From Aminobacter ciceronei (GTDB taxonomy: Bacteria > Pseudomonadota > Alphaproteobacteria > Rhizobiales > Rhizobiaceae), in the NCBI RefSeq assembly GCF_014138625.1, contig NZ_JACJHY010000024.1:1-64000 (forward strand): a stretch of 64,000 bases of DNA. The letters run 5' to 3'. The notes beneath the pieces were generated by a model that did no database searches, was not told the origin of the DNA, and saw nothing but the letters and a program-made list of their open reading frames with translations. The number at the start of each line of letters is the position of its first letter. Positions within the stretch are counted from its first letter, which is position 1. A program made the translations under genes and the position numbers. Shown piece after piece: positions 51,065 through 61,147 of this stretch.

Positions 51065-51646
51065 ATGAGCGCCGACATTCCCCCTCTCACCGGCGAGCTG
51101 CTCGGGCTGGACCTGATCAACACGCGCGCACGCAGCGGCACCGACAGCATCGACCATCTGGCAACGCCTGACGGGTTGCGGACCTGGGTGGCGCTGCAGG
51201 GCGAGCGGCTGGCACAATATGGCGGGAATGTTCTGGCAGAGGCGTCGCAAGCCGACCTCGCCGCCATTCACGCGGTGCGCAAAACTGCGAGCCAGCTCGT
51301 CGACAATATCAGGCACGGCAAGGCGCCTTCAGACGCCAGCCTGCGCGAACTCAACCGGACGCTGTCTGCTGCGCCGGTTCATCTCGAACTGCGATGGTCG
51401 GGGTCGTCACTGGTGGTGGCGCCAAGGCGCACCGGCTCGGTCATCGCCGATCTCGCCGCGCATCTTGCCGAAGCAGTGGCACTTGTGCTGACCGACCCCG
51501 GCGTCGGCACCATCCGCAAATGCGAAGCCGAGGATTGCACCATGCTGTTTCTGCCGGCGAGCAGTCGCCGACGCTGGTGTGCTGCGGCGCGCTGCGGCAA
51601 CCGCATGCGCGTCGCGCGCTACTACCAGCGCCACAAGGACAGCTGA
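51065..51646 (+). CDS. CGNR zinc-finger/ABATE-domain protein
   Basis: A 193-residue protein with an N-terminal ABATE-like stress-domain (about 5-135; LLGLDLINTRARSGTD) and a C-terminal CGNR zinc finger (CEAEDCTMLFL then CAAARCGNRMR, the four cysteines visible). Such proteins are thought to be transcriptional regulators. ATG 51065 has GGAG upstream. An in-frame start 15 codons earlier would overlap the operator region. It diverges from the alpha/beta hydrolase, its probable target, and converges with a LysR gene. Confidence 0.85.
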   Translation: MSADIPPLTGELLGLDLINTRARSGTDSIDHLATPDGLRTWVALQGERLAQYGGNVLAEASQADLAAIHAVRKTASQLVDNIRHGKAPSDASLRELNRTLSAAPVHLELRWSGSSLVVAPRRTGSVIADLAAHLAEAVALVLTDPGVGTIRKCEAEDCTMLFLPASSRRRWCAAARCGNRMRVARYYQRHKDS

Positions 51647-51650
51647 ACGT

Positions 51651-52532
51651 TCAATGCCCTGAACCCAGCGCATCGAGCAGCCACTCGCTCAGCATGCGCA
51701 CCTCCGGTCGCGGCGTCCTGGGATGGACGAGGTGGAAATCATAGCCGTCGATCGCCGGCCCGAACGGCTGGACCAGAACGCCTGACGCAAGATCGTCGGC
51801 GACGAGCACGAGGCTGAGCAGCGCCACGCCCTGCCCGGCCACCGCCGCCTGCACGGCATGGCCGTCGTCGTTGAAGCTGATGCCGGCATCGGCGTCGACG
51901 CCGTCAACCGCAGCCGCGTCGAACCAGCGCCGCCATGTCGGCGTGTCGGCATTCGGGTGCCTCCATCGCGAATGGAGCAGCGTGACATGGCGCATGTCGT
52001 CAAGCGTCTTCAAGCCCAGGCGGGCACTGCACACCGGCGCGAAGCGATTGGCCATCAGCCAGGTCGAACTGAGATCCGGAAAGGGCCCGCGACCATACCG
52101 CACGGCAGCGTCGGCGATGCCGGTGCGAAAATCGACAGGATCGTCCGACGCATGCAGGCTGAGGTCGACAGTTGGATATCGCTCACGGAACGACGCCACC
52201 CGTGGCACCAGCCAGCGCGCGGTGAATGAGGTCGTGGCCGAAAGCGTGACCACGCTGCGGCGGCGCTCCGAGACACGGTCGAGCGCTTCGGCGAACGCGT
52301 CGAAACCGTCGCGCAATACCGGGTAAAGCTCACGCCCCTCACGCGTCAGCACCACCTGCCGCGTGCGGCGATCGAACAGCCGCAAGGCCAGAGTTTGCTC
52401 CAGCAGCCTGATCTGATGGCTGATGGCGGTTGGCGTAACGCCCAGTTCCCAAGCGGCCTGCTTGAAGCTCGCATGACGGGCGGCGGCCTCGAAGGCACGC
52501 AGCGTCGCAAGCGGAGGCAGTTGGCGATGCAT
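51651..52532 (-). CDS. LysR-family regulator, GcvA-like
   Basis: A 293-residue LysR regulator of the GcvA/AmpR-like group. The helix-turn-helix is in LRAFEAAARHASFKQAAWEL and VTPTAISHQIRLLEQTLAL, and the effector domain starts with VTLSATTSFTARWLVPRV. It diverges from the azoreductase gene (140 bases apart), so it probably controls that gene in response to an aromatic or quinone-like compound. The inducer is unknown. Confidence 0.9.
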   Translation of the reverse strand: MHRQLPPLATLRAFEAAARHASFKQAAWELGVTPTAISHQIRLLEQTLALRLFDRRTRQVVLTREGRELYPVLRDGFDAFAEALDRVSERRRSVVTLSATTSFTARWLVPRVASFRERYPTVDLSLHASDDPVDFRTGIADAAVRYGRGPFPDLSSTWLMANRFAPVCSARLGLKTLDDMRHVTLLHSRWRHPNADTPTWRRWFDAAAVDGVDADAGISFNDDGHAVQAAVAGQGVALLSLVLVADDLASGVLVQPFGPAIDGYDFHLVHPRTPRPEVRMLSEWLLDALGSGH

Positions 52533-52672
52533 GATTTCAACTCATCCATTGCATGACGAATTCGATTTCGCCAGGCACCATATCACCCATTATTTTCATA
52601 TGGAACGTGAGCGGCACGCCACCGCACCGCGCGCGCTCACATGAATTTCTCTATCTTATAGGAACCCTTGAA

Positions 52673-53368
52673 ATGACCCGGATCCTGCATATCGACGCCA
52701 GCGCTCGACCACATTCTTCAGCCGAGAATCCGTTCGGATCGCACAGCCGGCGCCTAGGTGCGCGTTTTGCGCTGGCATGGCGCACTGCCCATGGCAGCGA
52801 TGAAAACATCGTCTATCGCGACGTCGGCCAGCAGCCGCCACAGCCGGTGTCAGGCGCCTGGATCCACGCCGCGTTCACCAAGCCGGAGCAACGCCTGCCT
52901 TGGATGAGCGAGACGCTTGCCGAAAGTGATGGCTTGATCGACGAGTTGCTTGCGGCCGACATCATCGTTGCCGGCGTGCCGATGTACAATTTCGCGCCGC
53001 CGGCACAATTCAAGGCGTGGATCGACAACATCGTGCGGGTCGGCCGCACCTTCGGCTTCGACCGGTCGCGGCTAGGCGATCCCTACTGGCCGCTGCTCGC
53101 CGGCGCCGGCAAGACACTCGTCATCCTGTCTTCGCGCGGCGACCACGGCTATGGCAAGGGCGGCAGGATCGAGGCGCTCAACCACGTCGAGGCCAGCATC
53201 GCGACCGCCTTCAACTACATCGGGATCACCGACATCAGGTCGGTGGCAATCGAGTTCGACGAATTCGCCGACGCCAGACTAAAGGCATCGATCGAAAAGG
53301 CCGAAGCCGAGGTCGACGCGCTTGTCGAGACACTGGTCAGGGAACGACAGCAGCGAAACGCCGCTTGA
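52673..53368 (+). CDS. azoR: FMN-dependent NADH-azoreductase
   Basis: A 231-residue flavodoxin-like quinone/azo reductase. The FMN-binding segments are RILHIDASARPHSS and GVPMYNFAPPAQFKAWID, plus LSSRGDHGYGKGG. Two-electron reduction of quinones and azo dyes using NADH is the known family role. It is slightly longer than E. coli AzoR (201). ATG 52673 follows AGGA. It diverges from a LysR gene that is the likely regulator. Confidence 0.88.
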   Translation: MTRILHIDASARPHSSAENPFGSHSRRLGARFALAWRTAHGSDENIVYRDVGQQPPQPVSGAWIHAAFTKPEQRLPWMSETLAESDGLIDELLAADIIVAGVPMYNFAPPAQFKAWIDNIVRVGRTFGFDRSRLGDPYWPLLAGAGKTLVILSSRGDHGYGKGGRIEALNHVEASIATAFNYIGITDIRSVAIEFDEFADARLKASIEKAEAEVDALVETLVRERQQRNAA

Positions 53369-53378
53369 GGCATTGCCG

Positions 53379-53410
53379 GCGCCTGCGTCCTCCTTTGGAC
53401 GCGGGCGCTT
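53379..53410. terminator. bidirectional hairpin between azoR and lipoprotein gene
   Basis: A 12-base stem (GCGCCTGCGTCC with GGACGCGGGCGC, one G-U pair) with the loop TCCTTT lies between two convergent genes. It probably ends both. Only a very short T-run follows. Confidence 0.6.
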
Positions 53411-53468
53411 CTGGCATGCGAACCGGTGCTGCGTGCTTCGCGGCGCTCCGGATCGTCTGGCCGAGACG

Positions 53469-54065
53469 TTACTGCTGGGCGGGCTTCTTCGCCGGACCTT
53501 CGTCGTAGCCGACATAGATCACGATGTCGCGCGCCGTCGGATTGGGGATGTTGATGTTCGGCACGGTGAACACCCACTGTGTCGCCACCGACGGATCGGT
53601 CACCTGCACGGCGTTCTTGTGCAGCTCGGAATAAAGCACCTCCTCGCCACGGGTCACCGCGACGCGGATCGGCATGGTGATCGTACCGGCACCGCCGGCA
53701 GGACCGACAACGACCTTGCCGGCAACGCCGACCTTGATGGTCATCGTGCCATCGGCGCGCGTGCAGCTGCGGGTGACGTCGGTGATCGCCGACTGATGGA
53801 CGAGCTTTGCCGGGTCGTCCTGGCCGCCCTTGGCATAGCTGTTGAAGAAGGCGGTGCCGTCACGCAAGGTGATGTTGGGGCAGTAGGCAAGCAGTTCGCT
53901 GGCCAGGATCTTGCCCTCTTCGGCCGCGATCACCTTGGGATCCTTCGGGGCGGGAGGGCTAAAAAAGCCGCCGCTGCCGCCTGATTGGCAGCCTGTGACG
54001 GCGAGCATAAAGCCGGCGGTCGCCAAAGCCGTCAGAAAACGGCCGTCGATCAAACGAAACACCAT
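53469..54065 (-). CDS. putative outer-membrane/periplasmic lipoprotein, unknown function
   Basis: A 198-residue exported protein with a lipoprotein signal (TALATAGFMLAVTGC, lipid Cys at about residue 26) followed by a Gly/Ser-rich linker (QSGGSGGFFSPPAPKDP). The mature part is beta-rich and includes GTMTIKVGVAGKVVVGPAGG and TQWVFTVPNINIPNP, with two further cysteines (YCPN and RSCT). It is conserved in appearance among Rhizobiales, but I do not recognise a function. It diverges from thrC. ATG 54065 is the first start giving a normal signal peptide. Confidence 0.75.
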   Translation of the reverse strand: MVFRLIDGRFLTALATAGFMLAVTGCQSGGSGGFFSPPAPKDPKVIAAEEGKILASELLAYCPNITLRDGTAFFNSYAKGGQDDPAKLVHQSAITDVTRSCTRADGTMTIKVGVAGKVVVGPAGGAGTITMPIRVAVTRGEEVLYSELHKNAVQVTDPSVATQWVFTVPNINIPNPTARDIVIYVGYDEGPAKKPAQQ

Positions 54066-54192
54066 GAACTGCACTTCCCTCTCGCAAAGCAGTCGTTCTA
54101 TATCAACCGCGCGGCAAAAATGCGACTGACGGAGCGCAGTTTTCCCGTCCTGCCGACAGGCAGCAGGTCGCATAGCCTTGGATTGGATAGAT

Positions 54193-55590
54193 ATGCACTA
54201 TGTGAGCACCCGTGGGGAAGCGCCCACGCTCGGATTTTCTGATGCTGTACTTGCCGGCCTGGCACGCGACGGCGGCCTTTACCTCCCGGCGCAGTGGCCG
54301 ACTTTCAGCCCCGCCGAAATCCGAGCGATGCGAGGCCTGAGCTATCCTGATCTCGCGATCAAACTGCTGACCCCGTTCCTCGGTGGCGAAATCAAGCCTG
54401 ATGTCTTCGAGCGCCTGGTTCGCGAAGCCTATGGCACGTTCCGCCACGAAGCGGTCTGCCCACTGGTCCAGACCGGCGCCAACAGCTTCGTGCTCGAGAT
54501 GTTCCATGGTCCCACCCTCGCCTTCAAGGACGTCGCCATGCAGCTCCTGGCGCGGCTGATGGACCATGTGCTTGCCGAACGTGGCCAGCGCGCGACCATC
54601 GTCGGGGCAACCTCGGGCGATACGGGCGGCGCTGCGATCGAGGCCTTTGCCGGGCGCGAACGCACCGACATCTTCATCCTGTTTCCGCATGGCCGCGTCT
54701 CGCCGGTGCAGCAGCGCCAGATGACCACCTCCGACGCCGCCAACGTGCATGCGCTGTCGATCGAAGGAAACTTCGACGACTGCCAGGGCCTGGTGAAGGA
54801 CATGTTCAACGACCACGGCTTCCGCGACCGTGTTCAGCTGTCGGGCGTGAATTCGATCAACTGGGCCCGCATCATGGCCCAGATCGTCTATTATTTCTCC
54901 TCCGCCATCTCGCTCGGCGCCCCCGACCGGCCGGTGTCGTTCACCGTGCCGACCGGCAATTTCGGCGACATCTTCGCCGGCTATGCCGCCAAGAAGATGG
55001 GACTGCCGATCGACCAGCTGGTCATCGCCACCAACGACAACGACATTCTCGACCGCACGCTGAAGAGCGGCGAGTACCGCCAGACCGGCGTGGTGGCCAC
55101 CACCTCGCCATCGATGGACATCCAGGTTTCGTCCAACTTCGAGCGCCTGCTGTTCGAGGCTTCCGACCGCGATCCAGCGGTGGTGCGCCGCTACATGGCC
55201 AGCCTCAAGCAGTCCGGTGCATTCACCATCGAGGCCCCGGCGCTGGCTGCGATCCGCGGCGAGTTCGGTGCCGGGCGCGCCGACATGACCGAGACCGCAG
55301 CGACCATCCGCGCGACGCTCGACAAGAGCGGCTACCTGCTCGACCCCCACACAGCGACCGCCGTGCATGTCGCGTCCAGCCTGCCCAAAAGCGATGTGCC
55401 AATGGTCGTACTCGCCACCGCGCACCCGGCAAAGTTCCCCGCCGCCGTACTTGCAGCCAGCGGCATCGAGCCTGCTTTGCCAAAATGGCTGTCGGGGCTG
55501 ATGGAACGTAAGGAAAAGTTCACGGTACTTCCATCAGAGATAAAAATGGTGGAAGATTACATTAGCCGCCGCACACGAGTGGCGGATTAG
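54193..55590 (+). CDS. thrC: threonine synthase
   Basis: A 465-residue PLP enzyme converting O-phosphohomoserine to threonine. The N-terminus MHYVSTRGEAPTLGFSDAVL is typical of the type I bacterial enzyme. The PLP lysine is Lys112 (FHGPTLAFKDVAMQLLARL). The phosphate-binding SGDTGGAAIEAFAGR and the segment VPTGNFGDIFAGY are also present. ATG 54193 is taken over TTG 54178, five codons earlier. It is followed 14 bases later by the M16 peptidase gene. thrB lies near the right window end, not in the same operon. Confidence 0.95.
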   Translation: MHYVSTRGEAPTLGFSDAVLAGLARDGGLYLPAQWPTFSPAEIRAMRGLSYPDLAIKLLTPFLGGEIKPDVFERLVREAYGTFRHEAVCPLVQTGANSFVLEMFHGPTLAFKDVAMQLLARLMDHVLAERGQRATIVGATSGDTGGAAIEAFAGRERTDIFILFPHGRVSPVQQRQMTTSDAANVHALSIEGNFDDCQGLVKDMFNDHGFRDRVQLSGVNSINWARIMAQIVYYFSSAISLGAPDRPVSFTVPTGNFGDIFAGYAAKKMGLPIDQLVIATNDNDILDRTLKSGEYRQTGVVATTSPSMDIQVSSNFERLLFEASDRDPAVVRRYMASLKQSGAFTIEAPALAAIRGEFGAGRADMTETAATIRATLDKSGYLLDPHTATAVHVASSLPKSDVPMVVLATAHPAKFPAAVLAASGIEPALPKWLSGLMERKEKFTVLPSEIKMVEDYISRRTRVAD

Positions 55591-55604
55591 GGAGTACGCG
55601 TAAC

Positions 55605-56897
55605 ATGGGTGTTGAGGTAAGCCGTCTGTCGAACGGCCTGACAGTGGCCACTGAAACACTTCCAAGCGTAGAGACAGTCGCTCTCGGCACATGGGTCAAG
55701 TCCGGCGCGCGCAACGAGCGTGACGACGAACATGGCATGGCCCACCTGCTCGAGCACATGGCTTTCAAAGGCACCAAGAACCGGACCGCCTTCCAGATTG
55801 CCTCGCAGATCGAAAATGTCGGCGGCGAAATCAACGCCGCCACATCGGTCGAAACGACCTCCTTCTACGCCCGCGTGCTGTCAGACGACGTGCCACTGGC
55901 CGTCGACATCCTGTCCGACATTCTCCAGGATTCGGAGTTCGACCCGGACGAGCTCGAACGCGAGCAGCACGTCATCCTGCAGGAAATCGGTGCCGCGCAC
56001 GACACGCCGGACGACATCGTCTTCGATCGCTTCACCGAAACCGCTTTCCGTCACCAGACCATCGGCCGTTCGATCCTCGGCACGCCGGAGACGGTGAAAT
56101 CCTTCACCTCCGCCAATCTTCACGACTTCATGACCCGCCAGTACGGCGCTGAGCGGATGGTCGTGGTCGCTGCCGGCGACGTCAAGCATGACGAGTTCGT
56201 CCGCCACGTCGAAAAGCGCCTCGGCAACTTCCGCTCCAAAGCCGAAAGCGCCATTCCGCAGTATGCGCAGTATGTCGGCGGCGACTTCCGCGAAGACCGC
56301 GACCTGATGGACGCGCAGATCGTGCTCGGCTTCGAAGGCCGCGCCTACCATGTGCGCGACTTCTACGCCTCGCAGGTGCTGTCGATGATCCTCGGCGGCG
56401 GCATGTCCTCGCGACTGTTCCAGGAAGTGCGCGAGAAGCGCGGCCTCTGCTACTCGGTCTATGCCTTCCATTGGGGCTTTTCCGACACCGGCATCTTCGG
56501 CATCCATGCCGCCACCGGCCAGAGCGACATCGCCGAACTGATTCCCGTCATCATCAACGAGCTGCAGCGGACCGGCGAGAACATCCTGCTCGAAGAGCTG
56601 GACCGCGCCCGCGCGCAGTATCGCGCCGGCCTGATCATGTCGGCCGAGAGCTGCTCCAGCCGCGCCTCGCAGATCGCGCGCCAGCTCCTGCTGTTCGGCC
56701 GTCCGATCGCCAAGGAAGAGCTGATGGAACGGCTCGGCGCACTCACCGTCGACCGCCTGACCGACCTGTCGTCGCGGCTGTTCTCGACCCGCCCGACCAT
56801 CACCGCGGTTGGTCCCGTCGGCACGCTGGCGCCTTACGAATCAATCCTGGACTCGCTGCCGGGCGCACAGGCAACCGCCCGCAAGCTCGCCGTCTGA
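55605..56897 (+). CDS. M16-family zinc metallopeptidase (processing-peptidase-like)
   Basis: A 430-residue inverzincin-type peptidase. The zinc motif HxxEH is complete as His47-Leu-Leu-Glu50-His51 (GMAHLLEHMAFKGT), with the distal Glu in the following helix (SQIENVGGEINAAT). The C-terminal half carries the R/Y-type pair in REKRGLCYSVYAFHW. The form is like the mitochondrial processing peptidase beta subunit, as expected for Rhizobiales. GGAG precedes the ATG. It lies between thrC and rimJ. Confidence 0.93.
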   Translation: MGVEVSRLSNGLTVATETLPSVETVALGTWVKSGARNERDDEHGMAHLLEHMAFKGTKNRTAFQIASQIENVGGEINAATSVETTSFYARVLSDDVPLAVDILSDILQDSEFDPDELEREQHVILQEIGAAHDTPDDIVFDRFTETAFRHQTIGRSILGTPETVKSFTSANLHDFMTRQYGAERMVVVAAGDVKHDEFVRHVEKRLGNFRSKAESAIPQYAQYVGGDFREDRDLMDAQIVLGFEGRAYHVRDFYASQVLSMILGGGMSSRLFQEVREKRGLCYSVYAFHWGFSDTGIFGIHAATGQSDIAELIPVIINELQRTGENILLEELDRARAQYRAGLIMSAESCSSRASQIARQLLLFGRPIAKEELMERLGALTVDRLTDLSSRLFSTRPTITAVGPVGTLAPYESILDSLPGAQATARKLAV

Positions 56898-56912
56898 GCA
56901 GCATTTGCACGC

Positions 56913-57509
56913 ATGTTCTCGCTCTCGCTTTTTCGCCGCGATACCCCGGCACTGAGAGGCGAACGCGTCAATCTGCGCCTGCCAAACTGGCGCGACTATC
57001 ACGAATGGGTCACGCTGCGCGGGGAAAGCCGCTCTTTCCTAGAACCGTGGGAGCCGCGCTGGGCGCCCGACGAACTCGACCGTTCAGCCTGGCGCATTCG
57101 CCTTGCGCGCTACCAGGACGAATTCATCCAGGGCACCGCGGCTGCTTTCTTCATCTATGAAAATGCGAGCGGCAAGCTCGTCGGCGGCATCACGCTCGGC
57201 AACATACGCTACGGCGTCGCCCAGACAGGGCATATCGGCTACTGGATCGGCGAGCGATATGCCGGCCGGGGCCTGATGGTCGATGCCCTCAAGCTGGTCG
57301 TGCGGCATGCCTTCGATACGCTTCGGTTGCACCGGATCGAGGCTGCCTGTATCCCCGACAACGCACGCTCCGTACGCGTGCTTGAAAAAGCCGGATTCCG
57401 GCGCGAAGGACTTTTGCGATCCTACCTCAGGATCAACGGCGAATGGCATGACCACTACCTCTACGCACTGATTGCGGACGACCCGCAAGCTGTCACCATG
57501 AAGGCCTGA
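56913..57509 (+). CDS. RimJ-like GNAT acetyltransferase
   Basis: A 198-residue GNAT protein of the RimJ/RimL type that acetylates protein N-termini, often of a ribosomal protein. It has the start RGERVNLRLPNWRDYHEWVT, acetyl-CoA loop region GYWIGERYAGRGLMVDAL, and the ending RIEAACIPDNARSVRVLEKA followed by GFRREGLLR. It lies 15 bases after the M16 gene and 2 bases before the EAL-protein gene, so an operon is probable. Confidence 0.9.
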   Translation: MFSLSLFRRDTPALRGERVNLRLPNWRDYHEWVTLRGESRSFLEPWEPRWAPDELDRSAWRIRLARYQDEFIQGTAAAFFIYENASGKLVGGITLGNIRYGVAQTGHIGYWIGERYAGRGLMVDALKLVVRHAFDTLRLHRIEAACIPDNARSVRVLEKAGFRREGLLRSYLRINGEWHDHYLYALIADDPQAVTMKA

Positions 57510-57511
57510 AC

Positions 57512-60400
57512 TTGTCGAAGCATTTCCTGCTGGCGCCGTTGTTTGCGCTCATCGTTTCCGTTGTCGCGAGCGTCTGTGCGGTGTCGCAGGCCTTGGCCGT
57601 GGAGCCGATCAAGATCTCCCGTGACGACGTCGCGCTCAACCTCACGGGCGCGGTCGAGATCTACAGGAATCAGGGCGAGAACTTCCAGGTTTCCACGGCC
57701 CCCGGCGCCGACGGCATCGTGCGCCGCATCGAGGTTGAGGCCAACGACCAGCGCTCCAGCGGCGACTGGGCCGTCTTCGCGCTCGCCAACACCACCGACC
57801 AGCAGCTCGATCGCCTGATCGTTGCGCCGCACTTCCGGCTTGTCGGCTCCGGCCTGTTCTGGCCCGACCTCGGCTCCAACCGCCTCACCGCCATCACGCC
57901 TTCCGAAGGCCTCGCTGTCGACCGCCAGGCGAGCCCCGACGCCGACGTCTTCCTGGTCACGCTCAACCCGGGTGCCGTCGTCACCTTCATCGCCGAGCTT
58001 GCTTCACCCAAGCTGCCGCAGGTCTATCTGTGGGATCCGGAATCCTACAAGGACACCGTCAATTCCTACACGCTGTTCCGCGGCATCGTCATCGGCATCG
58101 CCGGCCTGCTCGCGCTGTTCCTGACCATCCTGTTCGTGGTCAAGGGAACCTCGATGTTTCCAGCCACCGCAGCGCTTGCCTGGGCGGTGCTTGCCTATAT
58201 CTGCGTCGACTTCGGCTTCCTCAACAAGGTCATCGAGGTATCCCCCGGCAACGAGCAGATATGGCGAGCGGGCACGGAGGTGGCGCTCGCCGGCACCTTC
58301 GTCGTGTTCCTGTTTGCCTATCTCAACCTCAACCGCTGGCATGGCCATTTCAGCTATGGCGCCTTCGTCTGGATCATCGGCCTGTTCCTGATCGCCGGCG
58401 TCGCCATCATCGATCCGGCAGTTGCCGCAGGCATCGCGCGCATCTCGTTTGCGGCAACCGCGCTCACCGGCCTCGGCCTGATCGTCTATCTCAGCATTCG
58501 CGGCTATGACCGCGCCATCATGCTGGTGCCCAGTTGGGCGATGGTGCTGATATGGCTCAGCGGCTCGTGGATGGCGATAACAGGCGTCCTCGACAACGAC
58601 ATCGTCCAGCCGGCGCTCGGCGGCGGCCTGATCCTGATCATCCTGTTGATCGGCTTCACCGTCATGCAGCACGCCTTCGCCGGCGGCGGCGCCCATCAGG
58701 GCCTGTTCAGCGACATGGAACGGCAGGCACTCGCCATCTCCGGCTCCGGAGACATCGTCTGGGACTGGGACGTGCTGCGCGACCGCGTCGTCACCCGTCC
58801 CGACGTCTCGGTCCAGCTCGGCCTTGCGCCGAACAGCCTGGGCGGTGCTGCCCGCAACTGGCTGCCGGTGCTGCATTCCGACGACCGCGATACGTTCCGC
58901 ACAACGCTCGACGTCGTGCTGGAGCACCGCCGCGGCCGCGTCTCGCAGAGCTTCCGCCTGCGCGGCGCCGACGGCCACTACCACTGGTTCCAGCTCAAGG
59001 CGCGGCCAGTCATCGGCTCCGATGGCGAGGTCATCCGCTGCGTCGGCACCATGGTCGACGTCACCGAACAGAAGAAATCCGAAGAGCGCCTGCTGCACGA
59101 CGCCGTGCACGACAACCTGACCGGCCTGCCCAACCGCGAGCTGTTCATGAACCGGCTCGAGGCGATCATCTCGATCGCCCGCACCGAAGAGAAGGTCCGC
59201 CCGTCGGTGTTCGTCATCGACATCGACCGCTTCAAGCAGGTCAATGACGGCCTGGGCATTTCGGCCGGCGACACCATCCTTCTGACCATCGCCCGCCGCC
59301 TGCACCGGCTGCTCAAGCCCAAGGATTCGCTGTCGCGCTTTGCCGGCGACCAATTCGCGCTGATGCTGTTGTCGGAACAGGATCCGTCGCGCATCGCCGC
59401 CGTCGCCGACGCCATCAAGCAGGCGATCAAGGCGCCGATCACCTTCGCCAAGCGCGAGATCGTGCTGACCGCCTCCGTCGGCCTGATCACCTGGACAACC
59501 GCCCAGGCGACCGCCGAGGACATGGTCAAGGACGCCGAACTGGCGATGCACCAGGCCAAGCGTTTCGGCGGCGACCGCATCGAACCGTTCCGTCCGGCCT
59601 TCCGCACCGTCGGCACCGATCGCCTGCAGCTCGAATCGGACCTCCGCCGCGCCATCGAGCGCAAGGAATTCACACTGGCCTACCAGCCGATCGTGCGACT
59701 GGAAGACGGCAGCGTCGCCGGCTTCGAGGCGCTGCTCAGATGGGACCACCCGCGTCGCGGCATGATCCCGCCGGGCGATTTCATCCCCGTTGCCGAGGGC
59801 TGCGGCCTGATCGTCCAGCTCGGCCTGTTCGCAATGCAGCGCGCCGCCGAGGATCTGGCCGACTGGCAGAAGCAGATCAGCGACGCGCCGCTGTCGGTGT
59901 CGGTCAATCTGTCGAGCCGCCAGCTCATCCGCCGCGACCTCGTCAGCGATGTCCGCTCGGTCATCGCACGGGCCAATCTCAAGCCACGCTGCTTCCGCCT
60001 GGAGCTGACGGAATCGCTGGTCATGGACAATCCCGAGCAGACCAACCACGTGCTGACCAAGCTCAAGCAGCTGGGCATCGGCCTGTCGCTCGACGATTTC
60101 GGCACCGGCTATTCGTCACTCGCCTATCTTACCCGCTTCCCGTTCGACACCATCAAGATCGACAAGAGCTTCGTCGACGACACCTCGCCCAAGCGCGCGG
60201 TGCTGCTCAAGTCGATGGTCAACATGGCGCATGAGCTTGGGCTATCGGTGGTCGCCGAAGGCATCTCCGACGAGAGCGACGCGCTCGAACTGCGGCAGAT
60301 GGGCTGCGAATATGTGCAGAGCTTCATGTTCGGCGCACCGGTTCCCGGCGACCAGGCGCTGAAGATGCTGAAAGAGCAGTATCCGCTTGCTCAGGCGTGA
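57512..60400 (+). CDS. membrane GGDEF-EAL protein, probable c-di-GMP phosphodiesterase
   Basis: A 962-residue sensor protein. Order: signal or first helix (1-28), periplasmic domain (about 30-185), several membrane helices (about 190-395, 7TM-like), PAS (about 403-523), GGDEF-like (527-693), EAL (710-957). The GGDEF signature is degenerate, RFAGDQFAL in place of GGDEF. The EAL half keeps [37 protein letters not shown] and KIDKSF. It is therefore probably a phosphodiesterase with a regulatory GGDEF domain. It starts at TTG 57512, 2 bases after rimJ. It overlaps the convergent yqgE by 10 bases. Confidence 0.88.
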   Translation: MSKHFLLAPLFALIVSVVASVCAVSQALAVEPIKISRDDVALNLTGAVEIYRNQGENFQVSTAPGADGIVRRIEVEANDQRSSGDWAVFALANTTDQQLDRLIVAPHFRLVGSGLFWPDLGSNRLTAITPSEGLAVDRQASPDADVFLVTLNPGAVVTFIAELASPKLPQVYLWDPESYKDTVNSYTLFRGIVIGIAGLLALFLTILFVVKGTSMFPATAALAWAVLAYICVDFGFLNKVIEVSPGNEQIWRAGTEVALAGTFVVFLFAYLNLNRWHGHFSYGAFVWIIGLFLIAGVAIIDPAVAAGIARISFAATALTGLGLIVYLSIRGYDRAIMLVPSWAMVLIWLSGSWMAITGVLDNDIVQPALGGGLILIILLIGFTVMQHAFAGGGAHQGLFSDMERQALAISGSGDIVWDWDVLRDRVVTRPDVSVQLGLAPNSLGGAARNWLPVLHSDDRDTFRTTLDVVLEHRRGRVSQSFRLRGADGHYHWFQLKARPVIGSDGEVIRCVGTMVDVTEQKKSEERLLHDAVHDNLTGLPNRELFMNRLEAIISIARTEEKVRPSVFVIDIDRFKQVNDGLGISAGDTILLTIARRLHRLLKPKDSLSRFAGDQFALMLLSEQDPSRIAAVADAIKQAIKAPITFAKREIVLTASVGLITWTTAQATAEDMVKDAELAMHQAKRFGGDRIEPFRPAFRTVGTDRLQLESDLRRAIERKEFTLAYQPIVRLEDGSVAGFEALLRWDHPRRGMIPPGDFIPVAEGCGLIVQLGLFAMQRAAEDLADWQKQISDAPLSVSVNLSSRQLIRRDLVSDVRSVIARANLKPRCFRLELTESLVMDNPEQTNHVLTKLKQLGIGLSLDDFGTGYSSLAYLTRFPFDTIKIDKSFVDDTSPKRAVLLKSMVNMAHELGLSVVAEGISDESDALELRQMGCEYVQSFMFGAPVPGDQALKMLKEQYPLAQA

Positions 60401-60999
60401 CCGGCAGCGCTGCTGAGCCGCGCAAGGTCGATGCCGAGCGTGGCCAGGATGCGGTCGTATTTGCGGTCGATGTCGGTGTCAAACAGAAGCTCCGACGTCG
60501 CTGGGCAGGTCAGCCAGCCATTCTCGGCGATTTCGCTTTCGAGCTGGCCGGCGCCCCAGCCGGAATAGCCGAGCGCCATCAGCGCATGGCGCGGCCCGCG
60601 CCCGGCGGAAATGGCGCGCAGGATGTCGACGGTCGCCGTCAGGCAGATCTCTTCCGAGACAGGCAACGAGGACTCGACCTTGTAGTCGTCGCTGTGCAGC
60701 ACGAAGCCGCGGCTGCGGTCGACCGGCCCGCCATTGCGGACGATGAAGTCCTTGGCCTTGCCAGGCAGCCGGATCGCTTCCTGCTCGTCGAGGATCCCGA
60801 GTTGCACAAGCAGATCAGGAAACAGCAGCGGCTGGACCTGGTTGATGATCAGACCCATGGCGCCTTCGTCGCTATGGGCACAGATGTAGATCACGGCACG
60901 CGAGAACCTGTCGTCCTTCATCCCCGGCATGGCGATGAGGAACTGATCGTCGAGAAAACCGCGCTGCGAGGCGCCCTTTTTCTGGCGTAAGAGGTCCAT
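60391..60999 (-). CDS. yqgE: YqgE/AlgH-family (UPF0301) protein
   Basis: A 202-residue YqgE/AlgH protein, near the usual 190-200. Signature segments are [54 protein letters not shown], and [20 protein letters not shown] near the C-terminus. The biochemical role is unknown. Family members affect alginate production and envelope traits in Pseudomonas. ATG 60999 gives the family N-terminus MDLLRQKK. It converges with the EAL gene. Confidence 0.92.
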   Translation of the reverse strand: MDLLRQKKGASQRGFLDDQFLIAMPGMKDDRFSRAVIYICAHSDEGAMGLIINQVQPLLFPDLLVQLGILDEQEAIRLPGKAKDFIVRNGGPVDRSRGFVLHSDDYKVESSLPVSEEICLTATVDILRAISAGRGPRHALMALGYSGWGAGQLESEIAENGWLTCPATSELLFDTDIDRKYDRILATLGIDLARLSSAAGHA

Positions 61000-61147
61000 G
61001 GCTTGAAGGTAACGCGTTTCCTGCCGTCTTGAAAGATGGCGCACGGCGCGACGCATTCATCTTTTGACAGGCAACGTCACGCAAAAATGATGCGATGTGT
61101 TGGCGCCCCCTGTTGCGGACGCTGCGGGAGGCTATCAAATCACCGCC

